Shown here piece after piece: positions 47,680-56,378 of a DNA stretch of 64,000 nucleotides. Position numbers and translations under genes: made by a program. The notes below the pieces were generated by a model that worked only from the letters and a program-made list of their open reading frames with translations, had not been told where the DNA came from and did not search any database. Position 1 is the stretch's first letter, and the number at the start of each line of letters is the position of its first letter. Origin of the DNA: an uncultured Verrucomicrobiae bacterium (GTDB lineage Bacteria; Verrucomicrobiota; Verrucomicrobiia; Limisphaerales; UBA1096); the NCBI GenBank assembly GCA_937770485.1, contig CALJHX010000018.1, positions 1 to 64,000 on the forward strand, read 5' to 3'.

Positions 47680-48453
47680 TCAGCGTGTGATGCCCCGATC
47701 TCCAGCCTCGACAAAAGCAATAAAGTGCTCCACCTCGGGCGAAGCTTGAACCTCCGCACGAATGGCTTCTACTGCGTTGGCTGCGGTGAGGCCTTTGCGA
47801 AATAGAAAACGATGCGCCCGTCGCAGAGCCTCCTGTGACTCTGCTGTTACTCCGTTGCGCTCCAACCCCACCTTGTTCACGGCGCGGGTTCGTGCCGGGT
47901 TGCCGTCCACCATCATGTACGGCGCCACGTCGCTCACCACTTTTGTGCAGCCGCCGATGATCGACATTTTGCCCAAGCGACAGAACTGGTGCACCGCCGA
48001 CAAGCCGCCGACGATCGCGTGATCCTCGACGATCACGTGGCCAGCCAGCGTGGCGTTATTGGACAAAATAACGTGGTCGCCCAGCAGCACATTGTGGGCA
48101 ATGTGGCTGTACGCCATGATGTGGTTCTCCGAACCCATCACCGTCGCCTCGCCGTCGCCGGTGGCACTGTGCACGGTGACGTTTTCTCGGAAGGTGTTGC
48201 GGTCGCCGATCCGTGTCCATGTTGTGCCGCCCTTCCATTTCAGATCCTGCGTCTTAAGACCAATGGAGGCGAACGGGAAAAACTCGTTACCGGTGCCGAT
48301 CTCGGTGTGGCCATCGATGACAACGTGCGAGTGAAGCCGATTTCCCTCGCCAATCGTGACGTGCCCGCCGATGACGCAATACGGACCAACAACACAATCC
48401 CCGCCAAGAGTGGCCCCGGGATGAATGACTGCGGTAGGATGAATCTCAGACAT
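47680..48453 (-). CDS. lpxA: UDP-N-acetylglucosamine acyltransferase
   Basis: First enzyme of lipid A synthesis, 257 residues. A left-handed beta helix built from hexapeptide repeats (IHPGATLGGDCVVGPYCVIG and similar) carries the catalytic histidine region (AYSHIAHNVLLGDHVILSNN). The C-terminal helical domain begins with KVGLERNGVT. It is last in lpxC-fabZ-lpxA on the minus strand, the gene order found in many Gram-negative bacteria. Confidence 0.96.
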   Translation of the reverse strand: MSEIHPTAVIHPGATLGGDCVVGPYCVIGGHVTIGEGNRLHSHVVIDGHTEIGTGNEFFPFASIGLKTQDLKWKGGTTWTRIGDRNTFRENVTVHSATGDGEATVMGSENHIMAYSHIAHNVLLGDHVILSNNATLAGHVIVEDHAIVGGLSAVHQFCRLGKMSIIGGCTKVVSDVAPYMMVDGNPARTRAVNKVGLERNGVTAESQEALRRAHRFLFRKGLTAANAVEAIRAEVQASPEVEHFIAFVEAGDRGITR

Positions 48454-48470
48454 GACGTGCGCCTGGTCGT

Positions 48471-48932
48471 TTATGAATTACCCACGAGGGTGAAGGTGAT
48501 CTCGGCTTCGCTGACCACCTCGCCGCGCACCGTGCAAACCCCCTTGGCCTTGGCGACCTTACCACGGGCCCGAAGCAGCTCGATGTCGATCTGCAGCACA
48601 TCCCCCGGTTTGACCGGTTTGCGCCACTTCACTTTTTCAGCCGCCATGAAATAGGCGATCTTGCCTGCGTTGTCGGCCTGCTTGAGCGTGAGGATGCCGG
48701 CCACCTGTGCCATCGCCTCGAGTTGCAACACGCCGGGCATGATCGGATGTCCGGGAAAATGCCCCTGAAAATAAGGCTCGTTGATCGTGACATTTTTCTC
48801 CGCGGTAATCTGGTTGCCGTCAATCCGCGTCACCCTGTCCACCATCAGGAACGGGTAGCGGTGCGGCAGAATCTGCATGATCTGCTCGGAGTCCAGTGGG
48901 GCTGTTATTTCTTCGCTCACTTGAGGTTGCAT
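48471..48932 (-). CDS. fabZ: 3-hydroxyacyl-ACP dehydratase FabZ
   Basis: A 153-residue hot-dog-fold enzyme of fatty-acid synthesis. The LPHRYPFLMVDRV opening, the catalytic-histidine motif QGHFPGHPIMPGVLQ, and the glutamate-containing LEAMAQ helix are present. It overlaps the end of lpxC by 113 bp in another frame, and a TGA lies seven codons upstream of its ATG, so it is a free-standing protein, not part of an LpxC-FabZ fusion. Confidence 0.95.
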   Translation of the reverse strand: MQPQVSEEITAPLDSEQIMQILPHRYPFLMVDRVTRIDGNQITAEKNVTINEPYFQGHFPGHPIMPGVLQLEAMAQVAGILTLKQADNAGKIAYFMAAEKVKWRKPVKPGDVLQIDIELLRARGKVAKAKGVCTVRGEVVSEAEITFTLVGNS

Positions 48933-49839
48933 GGGTTGAGTGGGTTGACTTCACCGGCTTGTCGCCCGGCGGGGAAAAACTTTGCGCGGCCACCAGCGGG
49001 CGGCGGGCTTGTTGCAGAATACGCCTGGCCAGACCGCAGTTGGCGGCGTGCCCCGGCTTGACCGCGACGATGTGCCCGCGCAACGGCGCACCGACGAGGC
49101 TCAAGTCGCCGATGATGTCCAGTATCTTATGCCGCACGAACTCCTCGCGGTAGCGCATCGGCTCGGCCGTCAGCACGGCGTCGTCGCGGATAACGATGGC
49201 ATTCTCGAGGCTACCGCCGCGGATGAGGCCGTTCTTGATGAGGTACTCGATCTCCTTGTAAAAACAAAACGTCCGCGCATGGGCAATCTCGATCTCCCAC
49301 GTCTCGGGCGTCAGCTCGACGCTAAAAAACTGGGTGAATCGTCCGCCATTGTCGGAGCTGGTGCACGTGATTTTGAAGCCGTCGTGGGGGAAGGCGGATA
49401 TCACCGTGCCGTTGTGCGTGTACTCGATCGGCGCGGTGACTTGCATCGGCTCGACGCGCTCTGCCTGCGCCTCAATGCCGGCCTCGCGTATCATTTTGCA
49501 GAACTGCCGCGCACTACCGTCGGCCACGGGCGGTTCGCTCGAGTCAAGCTCGATGACGGCGTTGGTCACCCCAAAACCGCACAGCGAAGCCAACACATGC
49601 TCCACCGTCTGCACTTTGGCGTTGCCCCTGGACAGCGTAGTCGAACGGTCGGTCTCGGCGACATTCCCGACCTGCGCCGGGATCTCCGCACGGCTGTCAA
49701 GATCCACTCGACGAAAGATGATCCCGGAATTCGGCGGAGCGGGCAACAGGGTCATCGAAACCTTGTTCCCGCTATGCAGGCCGATGCCGGAAAAGCTTGC
49801 CGGCTTGGCCAGTGTTTGCTGGTGCAACACGCCGCACAT
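48820..49839 (-). CDS. lpxC: UDP-3-O-acyl-N-acetylglucosamine deacetylase
   Basis: The committed zinc deacetylase of lipid A synthesis. Motifs seen: TVEHVLASLCGFGV (zinc histidine), ARTFCF in the second half, and the C-terminal RHKILDIIGDLSLVGAPLRG with the HxxxD zinc ligands. The catalytic part ends around residue 280. The last 45 or so residues (STHSTHATSSERRNNSPTG and beyond) are low complexity and are encoded by DNA that is also the start of fabZ, so they probably have no function. Total length 339. Confidence 0.95.
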   Translation of the reverse strand: MCGVLHQQTLAKPASFSGIGLHSGNKVSMTLLPAPPNSGIIFRRVDLDSRAEIPAQVGNVAETDRSTTLSRGNAKVQTVEHVLASLCGFGVTNAVIELDSSEPPVADGSARQFCKMIREAGIEAQAERVEPMQVTAPIEYTHNGTVISAFPHDGFKITCTSSDNGGRFTQFFSVELTPETWEIEIAHARTFCFYKEIEYLIKNGLIRGGSLENAIVIRDDAVLTAEPMRYREEFVRHKILDIIGDLSLVGAPLRGHIVAVKPGHAANCGLARRILQQARRPLVAAQSFSPPGDKPVKSTHSTHATSSERRNNSPTGLRADHADSAAPLPVPDGGQGDAD

Positions 49840-49894
49840 TTAACAGGCGGTCGCGGTCGTTGGCAAGGTCAACACCAATTTGAACAGACTCAGC

Positions 49895-50683
49895 CTAGAG
49901 GTCCAACCGGTATCGACTTCGGTTTTTCTTAAGACTGACTTCACTTTCAAACGTTTCGCCTATTAAACCTGTCGTCATCACCTTTGACTTGGAACCGCAA
50001 GCCAATACTGAGCCATCACGCATAAGGAGAACGTGGCTGAATACCGGCATGATCTCCTCAACATGATGTGTCACCAAAACCAATGTAGGCCCGTTACGGG
50101 TCTTACCCATTTTATCGATCAAATGAAGAAATTCTTCTCTCGCGGGCGGATCTAAGCCGGCGCACGGTTCGTCGAGCAGCAATAACTTCGGGCGCGCCAT
50201 AAGGGCGCGCCCAATGAGAACCTTTTGTCGTTCACCCTGAGATAACAACGCCCAGGCTCGTGATGCCAGATGCCCGCACCCGATTCGATTCAATAGCTTT
50301 CCTGCCTCCACAAGGTCAGATCGATTTGGTTCTCCCCAAAGGTTGATCATTCCGTATTTGCCGGTTACCACCGAGTTCAGAGCTGTCTCGTCCTGATCCA
50401 TCATCTGCCCAACATATGAACTCACAAGACCGACCTTCCGCCGCAAGGTAGGCCAATAGGCTTTGCCAAATTGTTTTCCTAGCAAATCAATCTTCCCTTC
50501 TGATGGCATGAAATATCCGATCAAAGCGCTCAACAAAGTGGTCTTACCAGAGCCATTTCCTCCGAGGATGACCCAATGCTCCCCTCGGTTTACTCGCCAA
50601 TCAACATCACGTAGGATAGTCACTTCTTCACGGCGAATCGTAAGATTCGTCAGTTGAATGAGTGGAGTCTCCGACGGGGTCAT
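49895..50683 (-). CDS. ABC transporter-type ATPase
   Basis: A 262-residue ABC ATPase. Walker A is GGNGSGKTTLL, the signature is LSQGERQKV, Walker B is LLLLDEPCAGLDP and the H-loop is VTHHVEE. The sequence is of the molybdate/ModF-like single-domain type. There is no permease gene beside it, so its role may not be transport. AT-rich compared with pheT. It begins three bases after the DUF3050 stop. Confidence 0.85.
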   Translation of the reverse strand: MTPSETPLIQLTNLTIRREEVTILRDVDWRVNRGEHWVILGGNGSGKTTLLSALIGYFMPSEGKIDLLGKQFGKAYWPTLRRKVGLVSSYVGQMMDQDETALNSVVTGKYGMINLWGEPNRSDLVEAGKLLNRIGCGHLASRAWALLSQGERQKVLIGRALMARPKLLLLDEPCAGLDPPAREEFLHLIDKMGKTRNGPTLVLVTHHVEEIMPVFSHVLLMRDGSVLACGSKSKVMTTGLIGETFESEVSLKKNRSRYRLDL

Positions 50684-50686
50684 GTG

Positions 50687-51463
50687 CTAAGCAGGTAGTT
50701 TTAGAACCGCTTTGTTGACTCCGTCCCAAAAATGGATACGCGACTCCAACGAACACTGTGCTGTCTCAAGCATCTCTTGCTCCCGAATACGGTCGCCATT
50801 GCAAAGGCGTAAAAGCATACGAAGCGCCATAGGACCGTGTGACTCCCCATCCAGTTCGGTGTGCCGAGTGAGATAGTAGTAAAACGCAGGCGCGTCCGGT
50901 TCCTCAATCTTCATTTTTGCCAGGAGAGACTGGAACATCCCGGGAATGATAGTCTCCCGTCCAAGGGCAAAAGCCGCCGCAATCCGATGAGGTTGCCCCG
51001 TCTCAATGACTGCAAATGTGGATTTCATGAATACCCTTGCTGGTTCGGGTATATCCCGCTTGGCTAAAGCATCCTGCAACCCAGCTGTAATAAGAGTGCC
51101 AATGAATCCATCCATTGCCGATGTTTCAATTCCGATATCCCTCATCGAATGGCGGTATAGTTCAAAATGACTCATGAATTTCGGTTGCGTTCCCGGTGGT
51201 CCTTGATCGGATTCCTCCTCGGTCACGATCTCATTCAAAAAACGCCGTAATTCACCATCACCGTCAGGCAGCCATGGTGAACCATGGGGCGCAAACAGTT
51301 TCTGCAAAGCTTTAAGCAGCGACATGAAGTCCCAAACGGCGAACACATGATGCTGCATGAATACACCCAGCCGGGACAAATTGGTGACCGATTGAAATAC
51401 GGGGTGTTGCAGGAGTCGCCCACGAATCGGATCGAGTGACGATGAATCAAAAGCTTCGCTCAT
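50687..51463 (-). CDS. DUF3050 family protein (heme-oxygenase-like fold)
   Basis: A 258-residue helical protein. Strong family motifs: QHHVFAVWDFMSLLKALQ, LNEIVTEEESDQ, MSHFELYRHSMRD, and YYYLTRHTELDGESHG. The His and Glu positions in these motifs match the dinuclear-metal heme-oxygenase-like fold. The biochemical reaction is not established for the family. It sits between pheT (9 bp) and an ABC ATPase (3 bp) on the minus strand, so the three are probably co-transcribed. Confidence 0.82.
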   Translation of the reverse strand: MSEAFDSSSLDPIRGRLLQHPVFQSVTNLSRLGVFMQHHVFAVWDFMSLLKALQKLFAPHGSPWLPDGDGELRRFLNEIVTEEESDQGPPGTQPKFMSHFELYRHSMRDIGIETSAMDGFIGTLITAGLQDALAKRDIPEPARVFMKSTFAVIETGQPHRIAAAFALGRETIIPGMFQSLLAKMKIEEPDAPAFYYYLTRHTELDGESHGPMALRMLLRLCNGDRIREQEMLETAQCSLESRIHFWDGVNKAVLKLPA

Positions 51464-51472
51464 AAACTATTC

Positions 51473-53902
51473 TTAGGCACGAATGCTCGCATCGAGATCT
51501 TCACGGAGTTGTTTAATCACTTTTTCGTGAACAGCATCTACCTGCTTATCCTTCAGCGTGCCCTCGGTGGAGCGGTAATGAAAAGCGTACGCCACGCTCT
51601 TCTGCCCGACCTCGACTCCTTCGCCTCGATAGACGTCGAACAGCTCCACCGACTCGAGGTTTTTCGGCTTGGCCTTGCGGACGCTTTGCAGCACGGCGTC
51701 GTGCGTCGTGTCGTCCGCCACAAGCATCGCGATGTCGCGCCGCGTGCCGGGGAACGCCGGCTGCGCCTTGAAGCTGCGCTTGGTCGTGCGGTGTTGCAGC
51801 ACTTGGCCAAGGTCGAACTCCGCGAAAAAAACCGGGTGCTTCAAGTCGTGCCGCCGGGCGAGCAGCGGCGAAAATTGGCCAAGCGTCCCGACCGGCTTGT
51901 TGCCCAGCTTCACGCTGCCCGACTCGACAAAAAACTCGCTCGCATCGTCGTGCCGCTCGTAGCTGACTCCACGCATGCCGAACTGCCCGGCGAACTCCTC
52001 GATGATCCCCTTGAGGTCGGCAAACTCATTCACCGCATCGCGCTCCGCCCCCTCGTGAAACGGCGCAAACCGCCGACCAGTCAGCCCGATCGCCAGCCCC
52101 CAGCCTTCCGCCGGTTGGCCATCGTCGTCGCGAAACACACGCCCGATCTCGAACAGCGCCGCGTCGGCTGTTTCGTGGTTTGCGTTGTGCTGCAGCGCGT
52201 TGGCCAAGCCGGGCAACAGGCTCGTCCGCAGCTTGCCCTGCTCGCTGCTCAGCGGGTACTCGAGCGCTACCGGCGCGATGCCGAGCAACGACGCCGCCTC
52301 GCCGGAAACTAGCGTCTGCGTCTGCGCCTCGTACAGGCCAAGCCCGGTGAGGATCGTGCGAATCTGCGCGAACGCATCGTGCGTAGCGTCGAACGGATCG
52401 CTGCCGACACAACCGCGCGGCGGCGTGGACGGCACTTTGTCGACGCCGTAAATGCGAACGACCTCCTCGATCAAATCGACTTCGCGTTTGAGATCGACTC
52501 GCGCAGTGGGAATCCGAAATGTTGCCGCCGTGTCGCCATCGCGGGACACCGCCTCGAGGCCAAGCCCGGTGAGCGCGGCCACCTGTTCGTCCGGAGAAAC
52601 CGCGATGCCAAGCAGCGCGTCGGTCTTGGTAAAACGCAGCGAAATCTCCGCCGAAACGGCGGCATTCGGGTAGGTATCGACGCAGCCCTTGGCCAAGCGG
52701 CCTCCGGCGGTCTCGATGATGAGTTGCGCGGCGCGTTGGCTGACCCAGTCGCAGCAGTTCGGGTCACAACCGCGCTCGAAGCGGTACGACGCATCGGTGC
52801 TGATGCCCAGCCGCTTGGCCGTGGCGCGGATGTTTTGCGGCTGAAAATAGGCGCACTCGATCAGCACATCCTCGGTGCCGGCGGCGATCTCGCTGTTGAG
52901 CCCGCCCATGATGCCGGCGAGAGCGATGCCCTTGGTTTCGTCGGCGATCAACAGCGCGCCGCTCGTCAGCTCGTGTTCCTTCTCGTCGAGCGTGGTGAAT
53001 TTTTCGCCGTCGGCGGCATCGCGCACGACGATCACCGGATTGGCCGCGCCGTCCGCCCTCGAGAGCAAATGGAAGTCGAACGCGTGCAGCGGCTGGCCAG
53101 TCTCGAGCATCACGTAGTTTGTGACATCGACGACGTTATTGATGCTGCGGATGCCGACTCGTTCGAGCGTGTCGCGCAGCCAGCCCGGGCTGGGGCCGAC
53201 CGTCACGCCGCGAACGACGCGCGCGTTGTAGCGCGGGCCGTGCTCGGCATTGTCGAGCCGCACATCGACCAGCGCCGAGGCATCCTCGTCGCCCTCTGGC
53301 AAGTCGGGGATCTCCGGCAGTCGAAGCGGGTTGCCGGTGATCGCGCTGACCTCGCGGGCGATGCCGATGAGGCTGTTCCAGTCCGGCCGGTTCGGCGTCA
53401 CTTCCAAATCGTAAACAACATCGTCGCCGCTGCGGCCCAAGTGTTCGGCGAACGACTGGCCGACCTGCGCGTCCTCCGGCAGAATCATCAGCCCTTCGGC
53501 GTCCTCGGCGAGGCCCAGTTCCTTCGACGAACACATCATGCCGCATGACTCGACGCCGCGGATTTTGCCGACCTTGATCTTGAACGGCTTCGCGCCCGGT
53601 TCGCTGGGCATCACACAGCCGGGCATCGCCAACGGCACCCTGCTGCCGACCTCGAAATTCGTCGCACCGCAGACGATCTGCCGCTCGCCCGAGCCGTCGT
53701 TCACCTTGCAGAGCGAGAGCCGGTCGGCATCCGGGTGCGGCTCCTTCGACAACACCTCGGCGACCACGATGCCGTCAAAACCACCGGACACTTTCTCGAT
53801 TCTCTCGACCTCGAGGCCGATCATCGTCAGCCGTTCGGCGAGTTCGTCGGGCGACCAGTCAAAGTCAACGTACCGCTTCAGCCAGTTGTAAGTAATTTTC
53901 AT
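51473..53902 (-). CDS. pheT: phenylalanyl-tRNA synthetase beta subunit
   Basis: An 809-residue synthetase subunit. ATG 53902 gives MKITYNWLKRYVDFDWSPDE, the conserved start; upstream frame to 53983 is discarded. Domains in order: tRNA-binding OB domain (VAEVLSKEPHPDADRLSLCK), B3/B4 editing domain, B5 domain, catalytic-like domain and the C-terminal anticodon-binding FDX-ACB domain (PAFPGTRRDIAMLVADD, then EKVIKQLRE). pheS is not next to it: the neighbour upstream is a divergent gene. Downstream come DUF3050 and an ABC ATPase. It carries palindromes at 51803, 51875, 52200 and 52689. Confidence 0.95.
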   Translation of the reverse strand: MKITYNWLKRYVDFDWSPDELAERLTMIGLEVERIEKVSGGFDGIVVAEVLSKEPHPDADRLSLCKVNDGSGERQIVCGATNFEVGSRVPLAMPGCVMPSEPGAKPFKIKVGKIRGVESCGMMCSSKELGLAEDAEGLMILPEDAQVGQSFAEHLGRSGDDVVYDLEVTPNRPDWNSLIGIAREVSAITGNPLRLPEIPDLPEGDEDASALVDVRLDNAEHGPRYNARVVRGVTVGPSPGWLRDTLERVGIRSINNVVDVTNYVMLETGQPLHAFDFHLLSRADGAANPVIVVRDAADGEKFTTLDEKEHELTSGALLIADETKGIALAGIMGGLNSEIAAGTEDVLIECAYFQPQNIRATAKRLGISTDASYRFERGCDPNCCDWVSQRAAQLIIETAGGRLAKGCVDTYPNAAVSAEISLRFTKTDALLGIAVSPDEQVAALTGLGLEAVSRDGDTAATFRIPTARVDLKREVDLIEEVVRIYGVDKVPSTPPRGCVGSDPFDATHDAFAQIRTILTGLGLYEAQTQTLVSGEAASLLGIAPVALEYPLSSEQGKLRTSLLPGLANALQHNANHETADAALFEIGRVFRDDDGQPAEGWGLAIGLTGRRFAPFHEGAERDAVNEFADLKGIIEEFAGQFGMRGVSYERHDDASEFFVESGSVKLGNKPVGTLGQFSPLLARRHDLKHPVFFAEFDLGQVLQHRTTKRSFKAQPAFPGTRRDIAMLVADDTTHDAVLQSVRKAKPKNLESVELFDVYRGEGVEVGQKSVAYAFHYRSTEGTLKDKQVDAVHEKVIKQLREDLDASIRA

Positions 53903-54039
53903 TTCCCAAAGAAAACCGGCGAAAACCGGGACGCCGCACGGTAAGCAACTCGCGCCAAAATGCGATTGAATTTTTGAGGCCAAGCCGCGTCACAAATCCT
54001 TTGCCATCGCTGGGAGATGGTGAAAAACTCCCCGTCTTT

Positions 54040-55929
54040 ATGAATTTGAGACAACTGAACTTTCGTAGTTTGTGGGCTGTTGCCGCGATTTCCGCCGTCG
54101 GCTTGGCCAATCCGGCGTTTGCTGAGGAGTCGGCCGATGACGGCGAAAAGAATGTCCTCGAGGGACATTCGTACCACGGCGAAGCCTTCAACGAGGGGCC
54201 GCGCCAAAGCGCCTATCTTATGAAGGGCATGGGGCGCGTGCGCTTCCCTGTCACGACTTCCGTGCAGGAGGCGCAGTTGTTTTTCACGCAGGGCGTCGCC
54301 CAGTTGCACGGATTTTGGTACTTCGAGGCCGAGCGCAGTTTCCGGCAGGCGGCGATGCTCGATCCCGACTGCGCGATGGCCTACTGGGGCATGACCGTCG
54401 CCAACCGAGGCAACGCCGAGCGCGCCAAGGACTTCATCGCCGAGGCCAAAAAACGCCGGAACAAGGCCGGCAAACGCGAGCAACTCTGGATCGACAGCGA
54501 GGTCAATTACTGGGCCGACACCAAAAAAGCCAAAAAGGATCGCCGCCGAAAAATGATCCGTGACCTCGAGTCGATCATCTTCGAGTATCCGGACGATATC
54601 GAGGCCAAGGCGTTCCTCGCCGTGTGGATGTGGCAGAGCGCTAGGGATGGTTTGCCCATCCACAGCCACGGCGCCGTCACCGCGCTGATCGAGGACGTGC
54701 TCGACGTCGAGCCGATGCACCCGTGCCATCACTTCCGCATCCATCTTTGGGACAATGAAAAAGCAGAGCGCGCCCTCGCCTCCGCCGCCCGTTGCGGGCA
54801 GGGCTCGCCCGGCATCGCGCACATGTGGCACATGCCCGGCCACATCTACTCGAAGCTCAAGCGCTACCACGACTCCGCCTGGCAGCAGGAGGCCAGCGCC
54901 CGCGTGGATCACGCCCACATGATGCGTGACCGCGTGTTGCCGGATCAGATTCACAACTTCTCCCACAATAACGAGTGGCTCACGCGCAACCTCAACCACC
55001 TTGGCCGCGCCAACGACGCCGTCTCGCTCGCCCGCAACATGATCGAGCTGCCGCGCCACCCGAAAAACAACACCTTGGCAAAGCCGGGCAAGCCCACCGA
55101 GTACGGCAAGCGCGGCAGCGCCCGATACGGCCGCATGCGCCTGATCGACACCCTGCTGCGCTACGAAATGTGGGACGAGATTATAAGCTCATCGCTGACC
55201 GTTTACCTCGAGCCAACCATCATTCCGGAGGAACAAGCCAAGCGCTTGGCCGCCGTCGGCACGGCGCATTACGCGCTTGGCCAAGCGGAGAAAGGCGCAG
55301 AGACCCTGGCCAAGCTCGACGAACTCAAGGAGCGCCTCGAGGACATCAAACTCGAAGCCGAGACCAAGGCCGGGGAGGACGCCCTCGCTGCGGAAAAGAA
55401 CGACAAAGAAACCAAAAAAGCCAAGGCCGACGCCGTGAAACCATTTGATGGCCGAATCAAGACCGTCAACCAGTACCGCGCCGAACTCCTCGCCCACCAA
55501 GCCGCAGCGAACGAAGACGCCGACGAGTTTAAAGAACAAATTGGTAAAGCCAGCAAGATGTCGCGCGAGCACAAGTCGCAGCTTTACCTGAAAGTCGGCA
55601 ACAAAGAGGAGGCCGAAAAACTTGCCAGCCAATCCGCCCGGGCCGAGGGCCAGGTGCAGCCCCTGGCCAACTACGTCGATATCCTCTGGCGCAGCGGCAA
55701 GGAAAAGGAAGCCGTCGAGCAGTTCAAAAAACTGCGCGAAATTTCCGCACATATCGACATCGAACGCGCCGTCTTTCAGCGACTCGCGTTCCCGTCGCCA
55801 AAAAACTTGATCTGCCGGAGGATTGGCGCATCAAATACAAGCCAGTCGGCGACGTCGGCGACCGACCGTCACTCGACACGCTTGGCCCGTTCCGCTGGAG
55901 CCCCTCGCCCGCAGCCGACTGGGCGCTGA
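54040..55929 (+). CDS. exported TPR-repeat protein, zero frame of a TPR-redoxin protein
   Basis: ATG 54040 starts a signal peptide (MNLRQLNFRSLWAVAAISAV, ending ANPAFA). Residues 60-560 are TPR-like repeats (FWYFEAERSFRQAAMLDPDC, LDVEPMHPCHHFRIHLWDNE), interrupted by a charged coiled segment. From about residue 587 (CCA AAA AAC at 55798-55806) the zero frame runs only to 55929 with nonsense-like residues, whereas the -1 frame continues smoothly into a redoxin domain. A complete product of about 779 residues needs a -1 shift at A AAA AAC (55800-55806). Without the shift the gene makes a TPR protein with a 41-codon odd tail. Confidence 0.8.
   Translation: MNLRQLNFRSLWAVAAISAVGLANPAFAEESADDGEKNVLEGHSYHGEAFNEGPRQSAYLMKGMGRVRFPVTTSVQEAQLFFTQGVAQLHGFWYFEAERSFRQAAMLDPDCAMAYWGMTVANRGNAERAKDFIAEAKKRRNKAGKREQLWIDSEVNYWADTKKAKKDRRRKMIRDLESIIFEYPDDIEAKAFLAVWMWQSARDGLPIHSHGAVTALIEDVLDVEPMHPCHHFRIHLWDNEKAERALASAARCGQGSPGIAHMWHMPGHIYSKLKRYHDSAWQQEASARVDHAHMMRDRVLPDQIHNFSHNNEWLTRNLNHLGRANDAVSLARNMIELPRHPKNNTLAKPGKPTEYGKRGSARYGRMRLIDTLLRYEMWDEIISSSLTVYLEPTIIPEEQAKRLAAVGTAHYALGQAEKGAETLAKLDELKERLEDIKLEAETKAGEDALAAEKNDKETKKAKADAVKPFDGRIKTVNQYRAELLAHQAAANEDADEFKEQIGKASKMSREHKSQLYLKVGNKEEAEKLASQSARAEGQVQPLANYVDILWRSGKEKEAVEQFKKLREISAHIDIERAVFQRLAFPSPKNLICRRIGASNTSQSATSATDRHSTRLARSAGAPRPQPTGR
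55800..55806 (+). promoter_or_regulatory. A AAA AAC slippery heptamer, possible -1 frameshift site
   Basis: In the zero frame the codons are CCA AAA AAC, so the bases 55800-55806 form an X XXY YYZ heptamer. A -1 slip puts the next codon at CTT 55806 and reads into the redoxin frame. A one-base loss from the A run would look the same. Confidence 0.55.
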
Positions 55930-56378
55930 CCGATGGACAGGGCAATAAGCACACTCTCGCAGATTATACCGGCCGGCCGGTTATTGTTATTTTTTACCTC
56001 GGCAAAGGTTGCGCACACTGCATCGAGCAACTCGGCACCTTTGCCCCCGAGACCGACCGCTTCAAGAAGGCTGGCATCGATCTCATCGCCATCAGCACCG
56101 ACGATGTCGATGGCTTGCGTGAGACGGTTCAGCAAAACAAGACCGGCTCGCCGTTCCCTTTCCCGCTCGTCTCCGACGCCTCGTTGAAAGTCTTCAAGCA
56201 ATACCGCGCCTACGACGACTTTGAGCAGCAGCCGCTGCACGGTACCTTTCTCATCGACCGACAGGGCCTCGTCCGCTGGCAGGACATCAGCTACGAACCA
56301 TTCACCGAGGTTGAATTCCTCCTCAAAGAATCCACTCGCCTCCTCGCTCAGGATCCACCCCAAGTTACCCAGCGCTAA
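55806..56378 (+). CDS. redoxin (AhpC/TSA-like) domain, -1 frame of the TPR gene
   Basis: The -1 frame from CTT 55806 gives LDLPEDWRIKYKPVGDVGDR, a linker, and then a thioredoxin-fold peroxiredoxin-like domain. The strand RPVIVIFYLGKGCAHCIEQL carries a CxxC; LIAISTDD, PFPLVSD and LHGTFLIDRQGLVRW follow. It ends at 56378. No good start codon lies in this frame near the join and the linker continues the upstream protein, so I treat it as the C-terminal domain of the gene at 54040. Redoxin domains reduce peroxides or disulfides. Confidence 0.72.
   Translation, partial: LDLPEDWRIKYKPVGDVGDRPSLDTLGPFRWSPSPAADWALTDGQGNKHTLADYTGRPVIVIFYLGKGCAHCIEQLGTFAPETDRFKKAGIDLIAISTDDVDGLRETVQQNKTGSPFPFPLVSDASLKVFKQYRAYDDFEQQPLHGTFLIDRQGLVRWQDISYEPFTEVEFLLKESTRLLAQDPPQVTQR

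Noticed and set aside
48471..49839. lpxC-fabZ as one fused protein broken by a frameshift
   Set aside because: A TGA lies in the fabZ frame seven codons before its ATG, and fabZ has a normal free N-terminus.
52379..53548. Long open frame antisense to pheT (about 389 codons)
   Set aside because: Shadow of GC-rich codons in pheT; no homology-like motifs.
53899..55059. Open frame antisense to the TPR gene
   Set aside because: Overlaps a signal-peptide-bearing TPR protein and lacks protein-like features.
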